DNA from: Oscillospiraceae bacterium
GTDB lineage: Bacteria > Bacillota > Clostridia > UBA1381 > UBA9506
Direction of reading: 5' to 3'
Length of the DNA: 64,000 bases
Assembly (NCBI GenBank): GCA_015068555.1
Contig: SVKI01000002.1
Location: forward strand, 1 to 64,000
A program made the translations under genes and the position numbers. The notes beneath the pieces are model-generated. The model saw only the letters and a program-made list of their open reading frames with translations. It ran no database searches and was not told where the DNA came from. The stretch's first letter is position 1. Every line of letters begins with the position of its first letter. Below are positions 8,864-18,430 of the stretch, one piece after another.

Positions 8864-9724
8864 TTATTTCTCGTTGTGGTGTAATAGTGCCGCTTTCACT
8901 GTGTTTTTCATTAACATGGCGATTGTCATGGGGCCAACACCGCCGGGAACAGGTGTGATAGCCTCTGCCTTTTCGGCAGCACTTTCAAAGTGAACATCGC
9001 CTGTTAGGCGACCATCTGGCAGGCGGTTCATGCCAACATCAATCACAACGGCACCTTCTTTAACCATATCACCTGTGATGAGCTCGGGAACGCCCACAGC
9101 GGCGACCACAATATCAGCGCGTCGAACTGTTTCGGCCAGGTCTTTTGTTTTAGAGTGGCAAATGGTCACAGTTCCGTGGTCGTGTAACAATAACATAGCC
9201 ATAGGCTTGCCGACAATGTTGCTGCGGCCGATTACCACACATTCCTTACCTTTAATGTCAATGCCGCTTTCGTAAATCAGTTCCATAACGCCGGCGGGTG
9301 TGCAGGGCAGGAAGTCATAATCACCAATCATAATTTTGCCGACATTAACAGCGTGGAAGGCATCCACATCTTTGTCGGGGGAAATGGCGGCGATAACGGC
9401 CTTTTCGTCAATATGCTTCGGCAGGGGTAACTGGCACAGGATGCCATCTAAGGCATCGTTTTGATTTAATTCATCGATAAGTGCAAGAAGTTCTGCCTGT
9501 GTGGTTTCGGCAGGCAGAGCGTATTCTTCGGAGCGAATGCCGATATATTCACAGGCCTTTTTCTTGTTGTTTACATAGATTCTCGAAGCCGGATCATCGC
9601 CCACGATGATGACGGCCAGACCCGGATGAATGCCCTTTGCCTTCAAATTGCTTACTTCTCCCTGCAGTTCGTTTTTGATTCTCTGAGATACGGCTTTTCC
9701 GTCCAGAATTTTTGCTTTTGTCAT
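8864..9724 (-). CDS. folD: Bifunctional methylene-THF dehydrogenase / methenyl-THF cyclohydrolase FolD
   Basis: 286 aa from the ATG at 9724, preceded by AGGAGGAAACAAAC; the longer ORF-track start has no ribosome site. Interconverts 5,10-methylene-, methenyl- and 10-formyl-tetrahydrofolate in one-carbon metabolism. Seen motifs: catalytic region [26 protein letters not shown], the NADP-binding [17 protein letters not shown], and the C-terminal [15 protein letters not shown]. Length is standard. The first 131 bases overlap the 3' end of the upstream ygiQ-like gene in another frame. Confidence 0.95.
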   Translation of the reverse strand: MTKAKILDGKAVSQRIKNELQGEVSNLKAKGIHPGLAVIIVGDDPASRIYVNNKKKACEYIGIRSEEYALPAETTQAELLALIDELNQNDALDGILCQLPLPKHIDEKAVIAAISPDKDVDAFHAVNVGKIMIGDYDFLPCTPAGVMELIYESGIDIKGKECVVIGRSNIVGKPMAMLLLHDHGTVTICHSKTKDLAETVRRADIVVAAVGVPELITGDMVKEGAVVIDVGMNRLPDGRLTGDVHFESAAEKAEAITPVPGGVGPMTIAMLMKNTVKAALLHHNEK

Positions 9725-11537
9725 GTTTGTTTCCTCCTGTTGCCGGGAGTATGAGGCATTGCGGTCCAAAGCCGATTAAGTCCTCGCGTCCGGCTTGTTT
9801 TAGTGCTTTTATAACCTGCGCCCTGTTGGCAGGAAGAAAAGCTTGCAACAAAGCTCGTTGCATTACCTTTTCTTCTCCTTTGGGCACATGTATGGGTTTC
9901 ATGGTAAAGGGGTCGACACCGGTGTAGTACATAGCCGTTGAAACAGAGCCCGGTGTGGGATAAAAGTCTTGCACCTGTTCGGGTCGGATTTTCTCTTTGC
10001 GCAGATATTCGGCAAGCTGTATCGCTTCCTTTAGGGTAGAGCCGGGATGACCCGACATCAAATAGGGTACAACAAACTGTTGTTTGCCCAGTTCCTTGTT
10101 AATTTTGTCAAACTGGTCTTTAAAGCGACGGTACACATCGTGGGCGGGCTTGCCCATAGCAGAAAGAACGGCGTTTGCCACATGTTCCGGCGCGACCTTT
10201 AACTGTCCGCTGACATGGTGTTGTAAAAGCTCACGAAAAAAGGTTTTGTCGGTGTCTGCTAACAGATAGTCAAAGCGAATGCCCGAACGAATAAAAACTT
10301 TTTTAATATAAGGCAAAGCGCGCAACTTTCTAAGAAGCGCAAGGTAGTCGTTATGGTCGATTTGCATTGCACGACAGGGCGTCGGATACAGGCATCGCTT
10401 ATCGGCGCAAACGCCTTGTGTTTTTTGCTTTGTGCAGGCCGGTTTTCGAAAGTTAGCAGTCGGTCCGCCCACATCGTGAATATAGCCTTTAAAACCGGGC
10501 AAGTCTTTTATGATTTCAGCTTCTTTTAAAATGGAAGCGTGGCTGCGAGATGTAACGCATCTTCCCTGATGGAAGGTCAACGAGCAGAAATTGCACGAGC
10601 CAAAACAACCGCGTGAGGAGGTGATACTGAATTGCACCTCAGCCAGACCCGGTACGCCGCCCATACTTTCATACATAGGATGGGCGCGGCGCGTGTAGGG
10701 CAGTTCATACACAGCATCCAGTTCTGCACCCGAAAGGGGAGGCATCGGCGGATTCTGTACGAGATATCTGTCCCCGTGGGGTTGTGCTAATATTTTGCCG
10801 CGAATGGCGTCCTGTTCGAAAAAAGTGATACGCGTTGCATCGGCGTAGCGTACTTTATCCTTGCATATGTCTTCATAAGAAGGCAACATCAGCGCTTTAT
10901 CGGGCAGGTCATTTTTACCTGCTATATAGCAGGTGCCGCGAATGTTTTTAAGGTCTGCAACATTCTTTCCGGCAGCTATGGCATCTGCCACTTCCACCAC
11001 GGCTTTTTCGCCCATGCCATAGAGCAAAAGGTCGGCGCGGCTATCAAATAAGATAGAGCGGCGCAAGGCATCTTGCCAATAATCATAATGTGCAAAACGG
11101 CGTAAACTTGCTTCAATGCCACCGATCATGATGGGGACGCCGGGAAAAGCTTCTTTCACGCGGTTGCAGTATACCAAGGTAGCCCTGTCCGGCCGTTTTC
11201 CGGCTACGCCGCCGGGCGAATATAAGTCCTGGCTGCGTGGCTTTTTGGCTGCTGTGTAGTGGGCGACCATGGAATCTAAATTGCCGGCGCCGATCATTAC
11301 GGCAAGCTTGGGTCGGCCAAGAACGGTAAATGCTTCAAGGCTATGCCAATCGGGTTGGGCAATTACGCCAACGCGGTATCCGGCCGCCGTCAGCACGCGG
11401 GTGATGACCGAAACGGCAAAGGAAGGGTGATCAACATAAGCGTCACCCGAAATGTATACGATATCGACGGCATCCCAGCCGAGTTCCTTCATATCATGAG
11501 CGGAAACCGGCAGAAATCCGGAAGATATGCCGGTCAT
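9594..11537 (-). CDS. ygiQ: YgiQ family radical SAM protein
   Basis: 647 aa. The ATG overlaps the ftsK stop as ATGA, implying coupled translation. A cobalamin-binding-like N-terminal region precedes the radical SAM cluster motif in [20 protein letters not shown] (CxxxCxxC), and the family signatures [14 protein letters not shown] and [14 protein letters not shown] are present. Function is unknown; UPF0313. The final ~45 residues are basic and Gly/Ser-rich (HKSG-type tail, ending GRHHRGR) and are encoded by DNA that also carries the ribosome site and start of folD, a 131-base overlap. That tail is probably a read-through extension after loss of an earlier stop codon. Confidence 0.88.
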   Translation of the reverse strand: MTGISSGFLPVSAHDMKELGWDAVDIVYISGDAYVDHPSFAVSVITRVLTAAGYRVGVIAQPDWHSLEAFTVLGRPKLAVMIGAGNLDSMVAHYTAAKKPRSQDLYSPGGVAGKRPDRATLVYCNRVKEAFPGVPIMIGGIEASLRRFAHYDYWQDALRRSILFDSRADLLLYGMGEKAVVEVADAIAAGKNVADLKNIRGTCYIAGKNDLPDKALMLPSYEDICKDKVRYADATRITFFEQDAIRGKILAQPHGDRYLVQNPPMPPLSGAELDAVYELPYTRRAHPMYESMGGVPGLAEVQFSITSSRGCFGSCNFCSLTFHQGRCVTSRSHASILKEAEIIKDLPGFKGYIHDVGGPTANFRKPACTKQKTQGVCADKRCLYPTPCRAMQIDHNDYLALLRKLRALPYIKKVFIRSGIRFDYLLADTDKTFFRELLQHHVSGQLKVAPEHVANAVLSAMGKPAHDVYRRFKDQFDKINKELGKQQFVVPYLMSGHPGSTLKEAIQLAEYLRKEKIRPEQVQDFYPTPGSVSTAMYYTGVDPFTMKPIHVPKGEEKVMQRALLQAFLPANRAQVIKALKQAGREDLIGFGPQCLILPATGGNKHDKSKNSGRKSRISENQKRTAGRSKQFEGKGHSSGSGRHHRGR

Positions 11538-14014
11538 GATTGAATGCTCATTTCTAAATAATCTTCTTTGGACAGTAAAACCTCTCTGGGTTTACTGCCG
11601 TCTTGCGGGCCAACCCAGCCGCGTTCCTCCATCTGGTCAACGATGCGGGCGGCTCTTGAAAAGCCGATTTTCAGTCTTCTTTGCAAATAAGAAGCTGACA
11701 CCTTACCTGTATCAACCGCGATTTCAATTGCGCGGGGAAGCAGCTCGTCATTATCACCAGGGTCATTATCGTTACCGGAAATGTTAACGGTTTTTCCGTT
11801 TTCAATGGATTCTATCACATCTTCATCATAGTGGGCGTTAGAACCGCTTTTGATAAATTCAACAATTCGTTCCACTTCCTGGTCGGAGATAAAGGCGCCC
11901 TGCAGACGCGTGGGCTTAGAGGAGCCAATGGGGGAGAACAGCATATCACCGCGACCCAAAAGCTTATCAGCACCGCCGGCATCCAAAATGGTTCGGCTAT
12001 CGATTTGCGAGGATACGGCAAAAGCTATACGAGAAGGCACATTGGCCTTGATTAAGCCGGTGATAACATCCACCGAAGGTCTTTGCGTGGCAATCACAAG
12101 GTGCATGCCGGCAGCACGCGCCATTTGTGCAAGACGGCAGATGGAATCTTCCACCTCGCCGGGTGCCACCATCATCAGATCTGCAAGCTCATCGATGATG
12201 ATCACAATGTGGGGCAGTGTATTTTCCCCGCCGTTTTCTGTAATCATGCGGTTATAGCCTTTTAAATCACGCACATTGTTTTCAGCAAACATGGCATAGC
12301 GGCGCGTCATTTCCTGCACGGCCCAGTAGAGGGCACCGGAAGCGCGTCGCGGGTCGGTTACAACAGGAATCATCAGATGTGGAATGCCGTTATAAACACT
12401 CAGTTCCACCACTTTGGGGTCAACCATCAAAAGCTTCACTTCGTTGGGGTCTGCCTTATAAATCAAACTGGTAATTAATGTGTTGATGCACACACTTTTA
12501 CCCGAACCTGTAGAGCCGGCAATCAAAAGGTGGGGCATCTTGCCTAGGTCAACCACAACATTTTTACCTGCAATGTCCTTACCTAAAGCAAAAGCAAGCT
12601 TGGAAGGGAAGCTTTCAAATTCTTCAGAATCTAACACCTCTTTAATGTTGACAGTATCCACCGTTTTATTAGGCACCTCAATACCGATGGCTTCTTTGTT
12701 GGGGATAGGCGCTTCTATACGTACACCGGTGGTGGCCAGGCGCAAAGCCAGGTCGTCGGCAAGACCGACGATCTTGCTGACCTTAACGCCCTCGCCGGGC
12801 TTTAATTCGTAGCGTGTAACGGTAGGTCCTTTGCTCACATTCAAAAGCTTGGCTTCTATATTAAAGTTCTTCAGCGTGTTAATCAATTTGGTTGCTGTTT
12901 CCTTTAATTCCATGCGTGAGTCGGCCGAATCACCGTTGTTATCAGGATCGTTCAATAAATCCAAAGTGGGGTAGGTATACGGAATTTTCTCGAAGGCTTC
13001 TTCTAATTCCTGTGCGATTTCAGCATTTTCTTCTGCCGAAAGGGATTCTGCCTTTGTTTCGACAGGTGTGCCTGCCGGCTTTTCATCTTCGTCGTCTTCA
13101 TCATAGGCGCTGACAGAATCAAGCGGATGTGCAGTGGTAGCTGTATCGGTTTTGACGGGAGACTCAGGCAGAACTTTGTTTAAAATGTCGTCCAGCTCGG
13201 AAAAGTCATAGTCGTGTGTCTCGTTTTCATTATCTAAAGGGATGTTTCTGATAGCTTCGGGAATGTAATTTTCGTCATCGTAAGGCTTTTGCATCACGGC
13301 ATCTGTCACATCGTTTTTAGAACGAACGACTTCTTCGTCAGAAAAGTTGGCAATCGCTTTTTTGGGAGACTCTTTCGGAGTGGGATAATTATCCACATGC
13401 ATTTGTGACTGCACTTCTTTTTTTACGGTTTTTACATCCATAAAGCACTTCACAATCAAGCGGAGCAGCGCCTTTAAGGGTGACCATTTGGTAACCATCA
13501 TAATCAGCATGATCAGCAGCGTGAACAAAATAATGCCGGCAGCGATACGGCCGATAGTATTGGCAAATATGTCACATAAAATACCGCCCAAAACGCCGCC
13601 GCCCAGACCATCGGTTCCGTAATTCCAGTAGGTGCCTATGCTGCGGGGTAGAATCGGATTGATGGCGCCTAAACCGCAGAACAGGTGAAAAATACCGCTA
13701 AGCACCAAAAGAGAGATCGCGCATTGCGTATATTTGGCTTTGTTTTCCTCGTAGCCCTTTCCAATAACTCTGTGAACGCCGTTGGTCAGCACCAAAATGG
13801 GCAGAAAATAAGCGGGAATACCCCAAAGCCCTAAAAACAGGCTTTTGATCCAATCGCCTAAAACACCGCTCGGTGCATATAAAAATACGCCCAAAAGCAA
13901 CCCTCCGACAATAATAAAGAGGGAGAGCAGTTCGTTTTTTATAACAGAATCTGTTGTTTTTTTTGTTTTTTTGGCAGGCGCTTTTGAAGCCTTTTTTTTC
14001 TTTGTGGCAGCCAT
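11534..14014 (-). CDS. ftsK: DNA translocase FtsK/SpoIIIE
   Basis: About 826 aa. The ATG at 14014 (MAATKKKK) lies 12 bases after AAGGAGA; the ATG at 14026 directly abuts it and is less likely. Four N-terminal membrane segments (residues ~30-180), an acidic linker, then the RecA-like motor with Walker A GSTGSGKS and Walker B IVIIIDELADLMM, and a C-terminal gamma domain (YLQRRLKIGFSRAARIVDQME) that reads KOPS/SRS polarity sequences. It pumps chromosome DNA at the division or sporulation septum. Divergent from dnaA. A perfect consensus DnaA box TTATCCACA lies inside the linker coding at 13389-13397. Confidence 0.94.
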   Translation of the reverse strand: MAATKKKKASKAPAKKTKKTTDSVIKNELLSLFIIVGGLLLGVFLYAPSGVLGDWIKSLFLGLWGIPAYFLPILVLTNGVHRVIGKGYEENKAKYTQCAISLLVLSGIFHLFCGLGAINPILPRSIGTYWNYGTDGLGGGVLGGILCDIFANTIGRIAAGIILFTLLIMLIMMVTKWSPLKALLRLIVKCFMDVKTVKKEVQSQMHVDNYPTPKESPKKAIANFSDEEVVRSKNDVTDAVMQKPYDDENYIPEAIRNIPLDNENETHDYDFSELDDILNKVLPESPVKTDTATTAHPLDSVSAYDEDDEDEKPAGTPVETKAESLSAEENAEIAQELEEAFEKIPYTYPTLDLLNDPDNNGDSADSRMELKETATKLINTLKNFNIEAKLLNVSKGPTVTRYELKPGEGVKVSKIVGLADDLALRLATTGVRIEAPIPNKEAIGIEVPNKTVDTVNIKEVLDSEEFESFPSKLAFALGKDIAGKNVVVDLGKMPHLLIAGSTGSGKSVCINTLITSLIYKADPNEVKLLMVDPKVVELSVYNGIPHLMIPVVTDPRRASGALYWAVQEMTRRYAMFAENNVRDLKGYNRMITENGGENTLPHIVIIIDELADLMMVAPGEVEDSICRLAQMARAAGMHLVIATQRPSVDVITGLIKANVPSRIAFAVSSQIDSRTILDAGGADKLLGRGDMLFSPIGSSKPTRLQGAFISDQEVERIVEFIKSGSNAHYDEDVIESIENGKTVNISGNDNDPGDNDELLPRAIEIAVDTGKVSASYLQRRLKIGFSRAARIVDQMEERGWVGPQDGSKPREVLLSKEDYLEMSIQS

Positions 14015-14176
14015 ATGTATATTCATTCTCCTTTATGTTAACACAAACTTCTTGAGTATTTTGCTATAAAATAACCCATCTTATATAATTTTACCACAAA
14101 TTCATCCTGTTTTCCACTCTTTTTTTCAAAAAATAAAAAGAATTTTTAAGCTGTTATTGTTTTTTATACAATGTTT

Positions 14177-14220
14177 TTGCAAGAATGCATCTTGATTATC
14201 TTGCAAATTTGTGATATACT
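14177..14220 (+). promoter_or_regulatory. dnaA promoter with overlapping inverted repeat
   Basis: TTGATT (14192-14197), 17-base spacer, TATACT (14215-14220). The arms TTGCAAGA (14177-14184) and TCTTGCAA (14199-14206) form an inverted repeat that spans the -35 box, a plausible regulator site. The leader to the dnaA ATG is about 90 bases. Confidence 0.65.
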
Positions 14221-14316
14221 CATAAAGTGGTGTTTTTTGCACTGACTGATTACCGCGATCAGAAACATAAGAATGCAATTATATATGACTATAAATTCAA
14301 TTGGGGGAACTTTTCC

Positions 14317-15651
14317 ATGCAGGCGCAGTTATCATCAATCTGGTATAAAGTACTTAAAATTTTAAAGGACAAGCAGGAGGTCAGCCAATCGGCTTATGAC
14401 CATTGGATCGAACCGCTTCTGCCTGTTGGCATGACGGAGGATGCCATCTATCTGCGCATGCCTTCAGAGGTGCATTTAGAGATTGTAAAATCCATGCATT
14501 ATCAGGTCATCCAGGAGGCTATCAATCAGGTTACCGATGGCTTTTATAAGCTTGAACTGTTAGATTGTAACGACCCTTTGCCGGCGATTTTAGGCATTCG
14601 GGCGATGCATCCTTCCCGGACAGACGGTGCCACAACCTTAAACCCCCGCTATACCTTTGCTTCCTTTGTAGTCGGAGATTCAAACCGCGTGGCCCATGCA
14701 GCTTCGCTTGCTGTTTCTGACCGTCCGGCCGATGCATTTAACCCGCTGTTTATCTATGGCGGTTCTGGCTTAGGCAAAACGCATCTGGTGCAGGCTATCG
14801 GCAATAGAATTAAAGAACAAAATCCTGCTGCGCAGGTTATGTATGTGACCAGCGAAGATTTTACCAATGAGTTTATTAATACACTGCTTGACAAAAAAAC
14901 AGTTGATTTCAGAAATAAATACAGAGCCTGTGATGTGTTGATTGTTGATGATATTCAGTTTATCTCCAACAAAGACCAAACCCAGGTAGAGTTTTTTAAT
15001 ACCTTTAACACGCTGTATGAGAGTAATAAGCAAATCATTTTGACCTCTGACCGTCCGCCAAAGGAAATTAAAGAGTTAGAGGACAGAATGCGTACCCGTT
15101 TTGAATGGGGTCTGATTATGGACATTAAACCGCCGGATTTAGAAACGCGTGTGGCCATTTTAAAGAAAAAAGCCAGCGAAGAGAATTTTGAAGTGCCGGA
15201 TGAAATTTTATTTTACATTGCAGAAAATTTAAAATCAAACATTCGTAATCTGGAAGGTGTATTAAAACGTTTAACGGCTTATAATGTTTTAATGGAACGC
15301 CCTATCACCATGCAACTGGCTGATGAAGCTATTAAAGAATTTTTAAACAAATCGGATGACCCGCATATTAACACAGAATATATCCTTTCGATTGTAGCGA
15401 ATTACTTCAATCTCACATCCGATGAAATTCTTTCCTCCAAGCGCACGCAGGAACTTTCTTATGCCCGTCATATAGCCATGTATCTGATGCGCGAATTTAC
15501 GGGGCTTTCTCTGCCTAAGATCGGTAAGGAATTCGGCAGAAACCATGCCACCATTTTAAACGGTATTAAAAACATCAAAACCAGTATGGAAAATAACGAA
15601 GATACCAAAAAAATTGTAGAAGAACTGATTTCTAACCTGGAAAACAGATAG
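14317..15651 (+). CDS. dnaA: Chromosomal replication initiator DnaA
   Basis: 444 aa from the ATG at 14317 (TTGGGGGAAC upstream); the ORF-track start at 14227 adds 30 unrelated residues and lies at the promoter. Domain I (SSIWYKVLKILK) is followed by a short linker, the AAA+ domain with Walker A GGSGLGKTHL, Walker B VLIVDDIQFI and sensor II, and the DNA-binding domain IV with the DnaA signature FGRNHATILNGI. Binds DnaA boxes and opens oriC. Followed by yaaA, recF and remB, but the usual dnaN between dnaA and yaaA is missing here. Confidence 0.97.
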   Translation: MQAQLSSIWYKVLKILKDKQEVSQSAYDHWIEPLLPVGMTEDAIYLRMPSEVHLEIVKSMHYQVIQEAINQVTDGFYKLELLDCNDPLPAILGIRAMHPSRTDGATTLNPRYTFASFVVGDSNRVAHAASLAVSDRPADAFNPLFIYGGSGLGKTHLVQAIGNRIKEQNPAAQVMYVTSEDFTNEFINTLLDKKTVDFRNKYRACDVLIVDDIQFISNKDQTQVEFFNTFNTLYESNKQIILTSDRPPKEIKELEDRMRTRFEWGLIMDIKPPDLETRVAILKKKASEENFEVPDEILFYIAENLKSNIRNLEGVLKRLTAYNVLMERPITMQLADEAIKEFLNKSDDPHINTEYILSIVANYFNLTSDEILSSKRTQELSYARHIAMYLMREFTGLSLPKIGKEFGRNHATILNGIKNIKTSMENNEDTKKIVEELISNLENR

Positions 15652-15666
15652 AGCGGAGTGAACATT

Positions 15667-15882
15667 TTGAAGGTAAAAATTGAAACCGAATACATCAAGC
15701 TGGATCAACTTTTAAAATATGCGGGCATTTGTTCTTCGGGCAGTGAAGCGAAGGAGCTTATTTTAGAAGAAGTTGTCAGCGTGAATGAAGAAATCTGCAC
15801 CATGCGCGGTAAAAAGCTCTATCCCGGGGATGAGGTTTTACTGGAGCTGGGCGAGGAATATATTGAAATCACGGTGGAATGA
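15667..15882 (+). CDS. yaaA: S4-domain RNA-binding protein YaaA
   Basis: 71 aa from TTG at 15667, eight bases after GGAG; a GTG at 15658 is an alternative that overlaps that ribosome site. Small S4-like fold: [23 protein letters not shown], then [19 protein letters not shown], the pattern of YaaA between dnaA/dnaN and recF in Bacillota. Presumed to bind structured RNA, possibly in ribosome assembly. Three bases separate its stop from recF. Confidence 0.85.
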   Translation: MKVKIETEYIKLDQLLKYAGICSSGSEAKELILEEVVSVNEEICTMRGKKLYPGDEVLLELGEEYIEITVE

Positions 15883-15885
15883 GCC

Positions 15886-16962
15886 ATGTACATCAAAAGT
15901 CTGCGTTTGCAGAATTTTCGTAATTATGTTGAACAGGAACTTTTTTTTGACCCGACAACCAACGTGTTTTGCGGTGGTAACGCACAGGGGAAGACCAATT
16001 TGCTCGAGGTGCTATATCTGTTTTCCATGGGCAAGTCCTTCCGCACCCAACAGGATGCGGAGCTGATTCGCTTTGGAACGGACTTCACCCGTGCAGAGCT
16101 TGTTTTTTGTGACAGAAACCGTGAACAAACACTTGAAATTATTATTTTGCGCGACAGAAAAAAGCAGATTAAAATCAATGGGCTTTCGATCAGCAAACTC
16201 AGCGAGTTAATCGGTAATTTGCATGTCGTTCTTTTTTACCCCGAAGAGCTTGGCCTGGTGAAGGATGGCCCCTATGCACGGCGTCGGTTCATGGATGTGG
16301 CGCTGAGCCAGCTGCGGCCGGCCTATTACCATGTTTTGGGACAATATCACAGAACACTTGAACAACGCAATAAACTCATTAAAAAAATACGCTTTTCAGA
16401 AAGCGAAGCCATGCGTGACACGGTTTTTGTGTGGAATGAAAAGTTAGTGGATTACGGCATAGAGCTCATAGCGTATCGCACCGCCTTTATGGAGGAGTTG
16501 CAGGCGCTTGCCCAAAAGACGCATTATGAAGCGTCAAAAGAAGAGTTGACACTTTCCTACCGGCCGCGTTTTTCTGACAGACAATCGTTTTTAGATAAAC
16601 TGGAAAGCAGTTTTTCGCGTGAGGTAGAGCAGGGGTGCACCTTATATGGCCCTCACAGAGATGATTTTGAAATTTTCATTAATGGAAAAGATGCCAAATC
16701 GTTTGCCTCACAGGGCCAGCAGAGAAGCGCTGTATTATCGCTGAAGTTGGCTCAGGCAGATTTGTTATTTAAAGAATATGGAGAGTACCCGGTTTTGCTT
16801 TTAGATGATATTATGAGTGAGCTTGACAAAGAGCGCAGAGCATACTTGGCCGGGCGCATTCCCGATAAGCAGGTGTTTATCACCTGTACGGATTTAGACG
16901 GTTTGTTAGAACGCGGTAAGGTGTTTACCGTCACAAACGGCTGTGCAACGGAAAATAAATAA
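15886..16962 (+). CDS. recF: DNA replication/repair protein RecF
   Basis: 358 aa, family length. SMC-like ATPase: N-terminal LRLQNFRNY, Walker A GGNAQGKTNLLE, RecF signature VLFYPEELGLVKDGPYARRRFMD, ABC-type signature region FASQGQQRSAVLSLKLAQA, and Walker B PVLLLDDIMSELD. It helps load RecA at gapped DNA with RecO and RecR. Tightly packed after yaaA and 12 bases before remB, so transcribed with dnaA. Confidence 0.96.
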   Translation: MYIKSLRLQNFRNYVEQELFFDPTTNVFCGGNAQGKTNLLEVLYLFSMGKSFRTQQDAELIRFGTDFTRAELVFCDRNREQTLEIIILRDRKKQIKINGLSISKLSELIGNLHVVLFYPEELGLVKDGPYARRRFMDVALSQLRPAYYHVLGQYHRTLEQRNKLIKKIRFSESEAMRDTVFVWNEKLVDYGIELIAYRTAFMEELQALAQKTHYEASKEELTLSYRPRFSDRQSFLDKLESSFSREVEQGCTLYGPHRDDFEIFINGKDAKSFASQGQQRSAVLSLKLAQADLLFKEYGEYPVLLLDDIMSELDKERRAYLAGRIPDKQVFITCTDLDGLLERGKVFTVTNGCATENK

Positions 16963-16974
16963 AGGGGAAACGAT

Positions 16975-17238
16975 ATGTTTTTGCATTTGGGCGCAGATGT
17001 GGTTGTCAATATGAAAGATGTGATTGCAATACTGGATTTGGATGTGACCAGCACATCGAAAATCACCCGCGAATTTTTGCGCGTGGCAGAGGATGAAGGC
17101 TTTGTTGTCAATGTTTCTGACGATTTGCCTAAATCTTTCGTGATAACAGAGATTGATAAAGAAAGCCGAGTGTTTGTTTCGCCGATATCTACAGCGACCT
17201 TGCTCAAACGTTCAAAAGAAAACGGCGGAATCTTATAG
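16975..17238 (+). CDS. remB: RemB-like protein (DUF370, extracellular matrix regulator family)
   Basis: 87 aa, preceded by AAAGGGGAAACGAT. Starts MFLHLGADVVVNMKDVIAILDLD, matching the DUF370/RemA-RemB family that often follows recF in Clostridia and Bacilli. RemA relatives bind DNA as ring-like oligomers and control biofilm matrix genes; the role of RemB is less clear. Last gene of the dnaA transcript, followed by a strong terminator. Confidence 0.88.
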   Translation: MFLHLGADVVVNMKDVIAILDLDVTSTSKITREFLRVAEDEGFVVNVSDDLPKSFVITEIDKESRVFVSPISTATLLKRSKENGGIL

Positions 17239-17244
17239 GTGCAT

Positions 17245-17285
17245 AAAACGAAGGCCTGTAACCAAGAGTTGCGGGCCTTCGTTTT
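17245..17285 (+). terminator. Terminator of the dnaA-remB operon
   Basis: 12-bp stem AAAACGAAGGCC/GGCCTTCGTTTT with a 17-base loop; the 3' arm ends in TTTT. Seven bases after the remB stop. Confidence 0.85.
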
Positions 17286-17363
17286 ACATATGGATGCTAT
17301 GATTTTGGGGGCTGTTTCCGCGTTTTATGGCGCGAAACTGCGTCGAAATATCGCTTTTTTTGC

Positions 17364-17392
17364 TTGACAATTCGGGCTTTTTGTAATACAAT
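17364..17392 (+). promoter_or_regulatory. Promoter of carD-zapA
   Basis: TTGACA (17364-17369), 17-base spacer, TACAAT (17387-17392): near-consensus housekeeping promoter about 42 bases before the carD start. Confidence 0.85.
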
Positions 17393-17434
17393 ATAAATAA
17401 TGGATGACATACCCTGAGATGGAGGTCCTTAACA

Positions 17435-17926
17435 ATGCAGTATCAAATAGGCTCAAAAGTCGTTTATCCGATGCACGGTGCCGGCGTGATTGAAGCAATT
17501 GAAGAACGCGAGATTATGGGCGTCAAACAGAATTATTACATCATGCGTATTCCTGTTGGAGACATGAAGGTCATGGTGCCTATGCTGACGGCCGAAGAAA
17601 TTGGCCTGCGGGATGTGATTGATGAAGCAGAAGCAGACCGCGTTCTGTCAGAATTCAAGGCATGTCCTGTTGTCATGGATTCCAATTGGAACAAACGCTA
17701 TCGCGAAAACATGGAACGCATTAAAAGCGGTAATATCTATGATGTGGTTTATGTGGTCAAGAATTTAATGTTGCGCGATAAAGCACGCGGACTTTCCACA
17801 GGGGAGAGGAAAATGCTGTCTAATGCCAAGCAGATTCTTGTCAGCGAGCTTGTGGTAGCTAAGGCAAAAAAACAGCATGAAATTGAACAGGTTATGAATG
17901 ATATCATTGAGGCAGAGCTTGCCTGA
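17435..17926 (+). CDS. carD: CarD family transcriptional regulator
   Basis: 163 aa. N-terminal CarD/TRCF RNA-polymerase interaction domain (QYQIGSKVVYPMHGAGVIEAIEERE) and a C-terminal helical DNA-binding region (NWNKRYRENMERIKSGNIYDVVYVVKNLMLRD, LSTGERKML). CarD/CdnL proteins bind the RNA polymerase beta subunit and stabilise the open complex at rRNA and other promoters. GGAGGTCC precedes the ATG. Probably co-transcribed with zapA, which begins 46 bases later. Confidence 0.92.
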   Translation: MQYQIGSKVVYPMHGAGVIEAIEEREIMGVKQNYYIMRIPVGDMKVMVPMLTAEEIGLRDVIDEAEADRVLSEFKACPVVMDSNWNKRYRENMERIKSGNIYDVVYVVKNLMLRDKARGLSTGERKMLSNAKQILVSELVVAKAKKQHEIEQVMNDIIEAELA

Positions 17927-17972
17927 GTTTTCCCCATCACTCATGCCACAGGGTGGCAGAGAGGAGGCATAT

Positions 17973-18272
17973 ATGGCCAACATGAATAAATTGACGGTTA
18001 AAATCAATGGTCAGGAATATACGCTTACATCAGAAGAATCAAGGGAATACATGCTCAGTGTGGCAGATTTGGTAGATAAAAAAATGCGTCAGATCATGCA
18101 GAATGATATGGGCCTTTCCACCTCCAGAACTGCGATGCTCACAGCCTTGAATTTGGCTGATGAAAATCTTCGGTTAAAGCATTCTAACGATGCCTTAACC
18201 AAAAGCATTGTGCGTTACACAGAACGTATAAAAGCGTTAGAAGATAAGTTACATCAAAATCATTTACAATAA
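17973..18272 (+). CDS. zapA: Cell division protein ZapA
   Basis: 99 aa from the ATG at 17973 (GAGGAGG upstream); the ORF-track start overlaps carD without a ribosome site. N-terminal strand region KLTVKINGQEYTLTSEES followed by a helix and C-terminal coiled coil (ADENLRLKHSNDALTKSIVRYTERIKALEDKL). ZapA crosslinks FtsZ filaments in the Z ring. Length matches the family. Confidence 0.9.
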   Translation: MANMNKLTVKINGQEYTLTSEESREYMLSVADLVDKKMRQIMQNDMGLSTSRTAMLTALNLADENLRLKHSNDALTKSIVRYTERIKALEDKLHQNHLQ

Positions 18273-18277
18273 CAGGT

Positions 18278-18298
18278 ATGCCTCCTTGCAGGAGGCAT
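18278..18298 (+). terminator. Hairpin after zapA
   Basis: ATGCCTCC/GGAGGCAT stem, 5-base loop TTGCA, followed by the pyrimidine-rich CTTTCATTTCTT. Probably a moderate intrinsic terminator. Confidence 0.6.
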
Positions 18299-18430
18299 CT
18301 TTCATTTCTTGATACGCATTCACATGCGAACGGGAGTAATTTAAAAAAATAGCTGTTTTGTTACTTTTTTTTAATCTTTATGTAGTATGATGGTAGTATA
18401 AAAGAGCCAAGAAGAAGGGCAGGTATAACT

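Noticed and set aside
14027-14316. oriC in the ftsK-dnaA gap
   Set aside because: Only weak DnaA-box variants (such as TTTACCACA) and no cluster; AT-richness alone is not enough. The consensus box at 13389 is single and inside ftsK.
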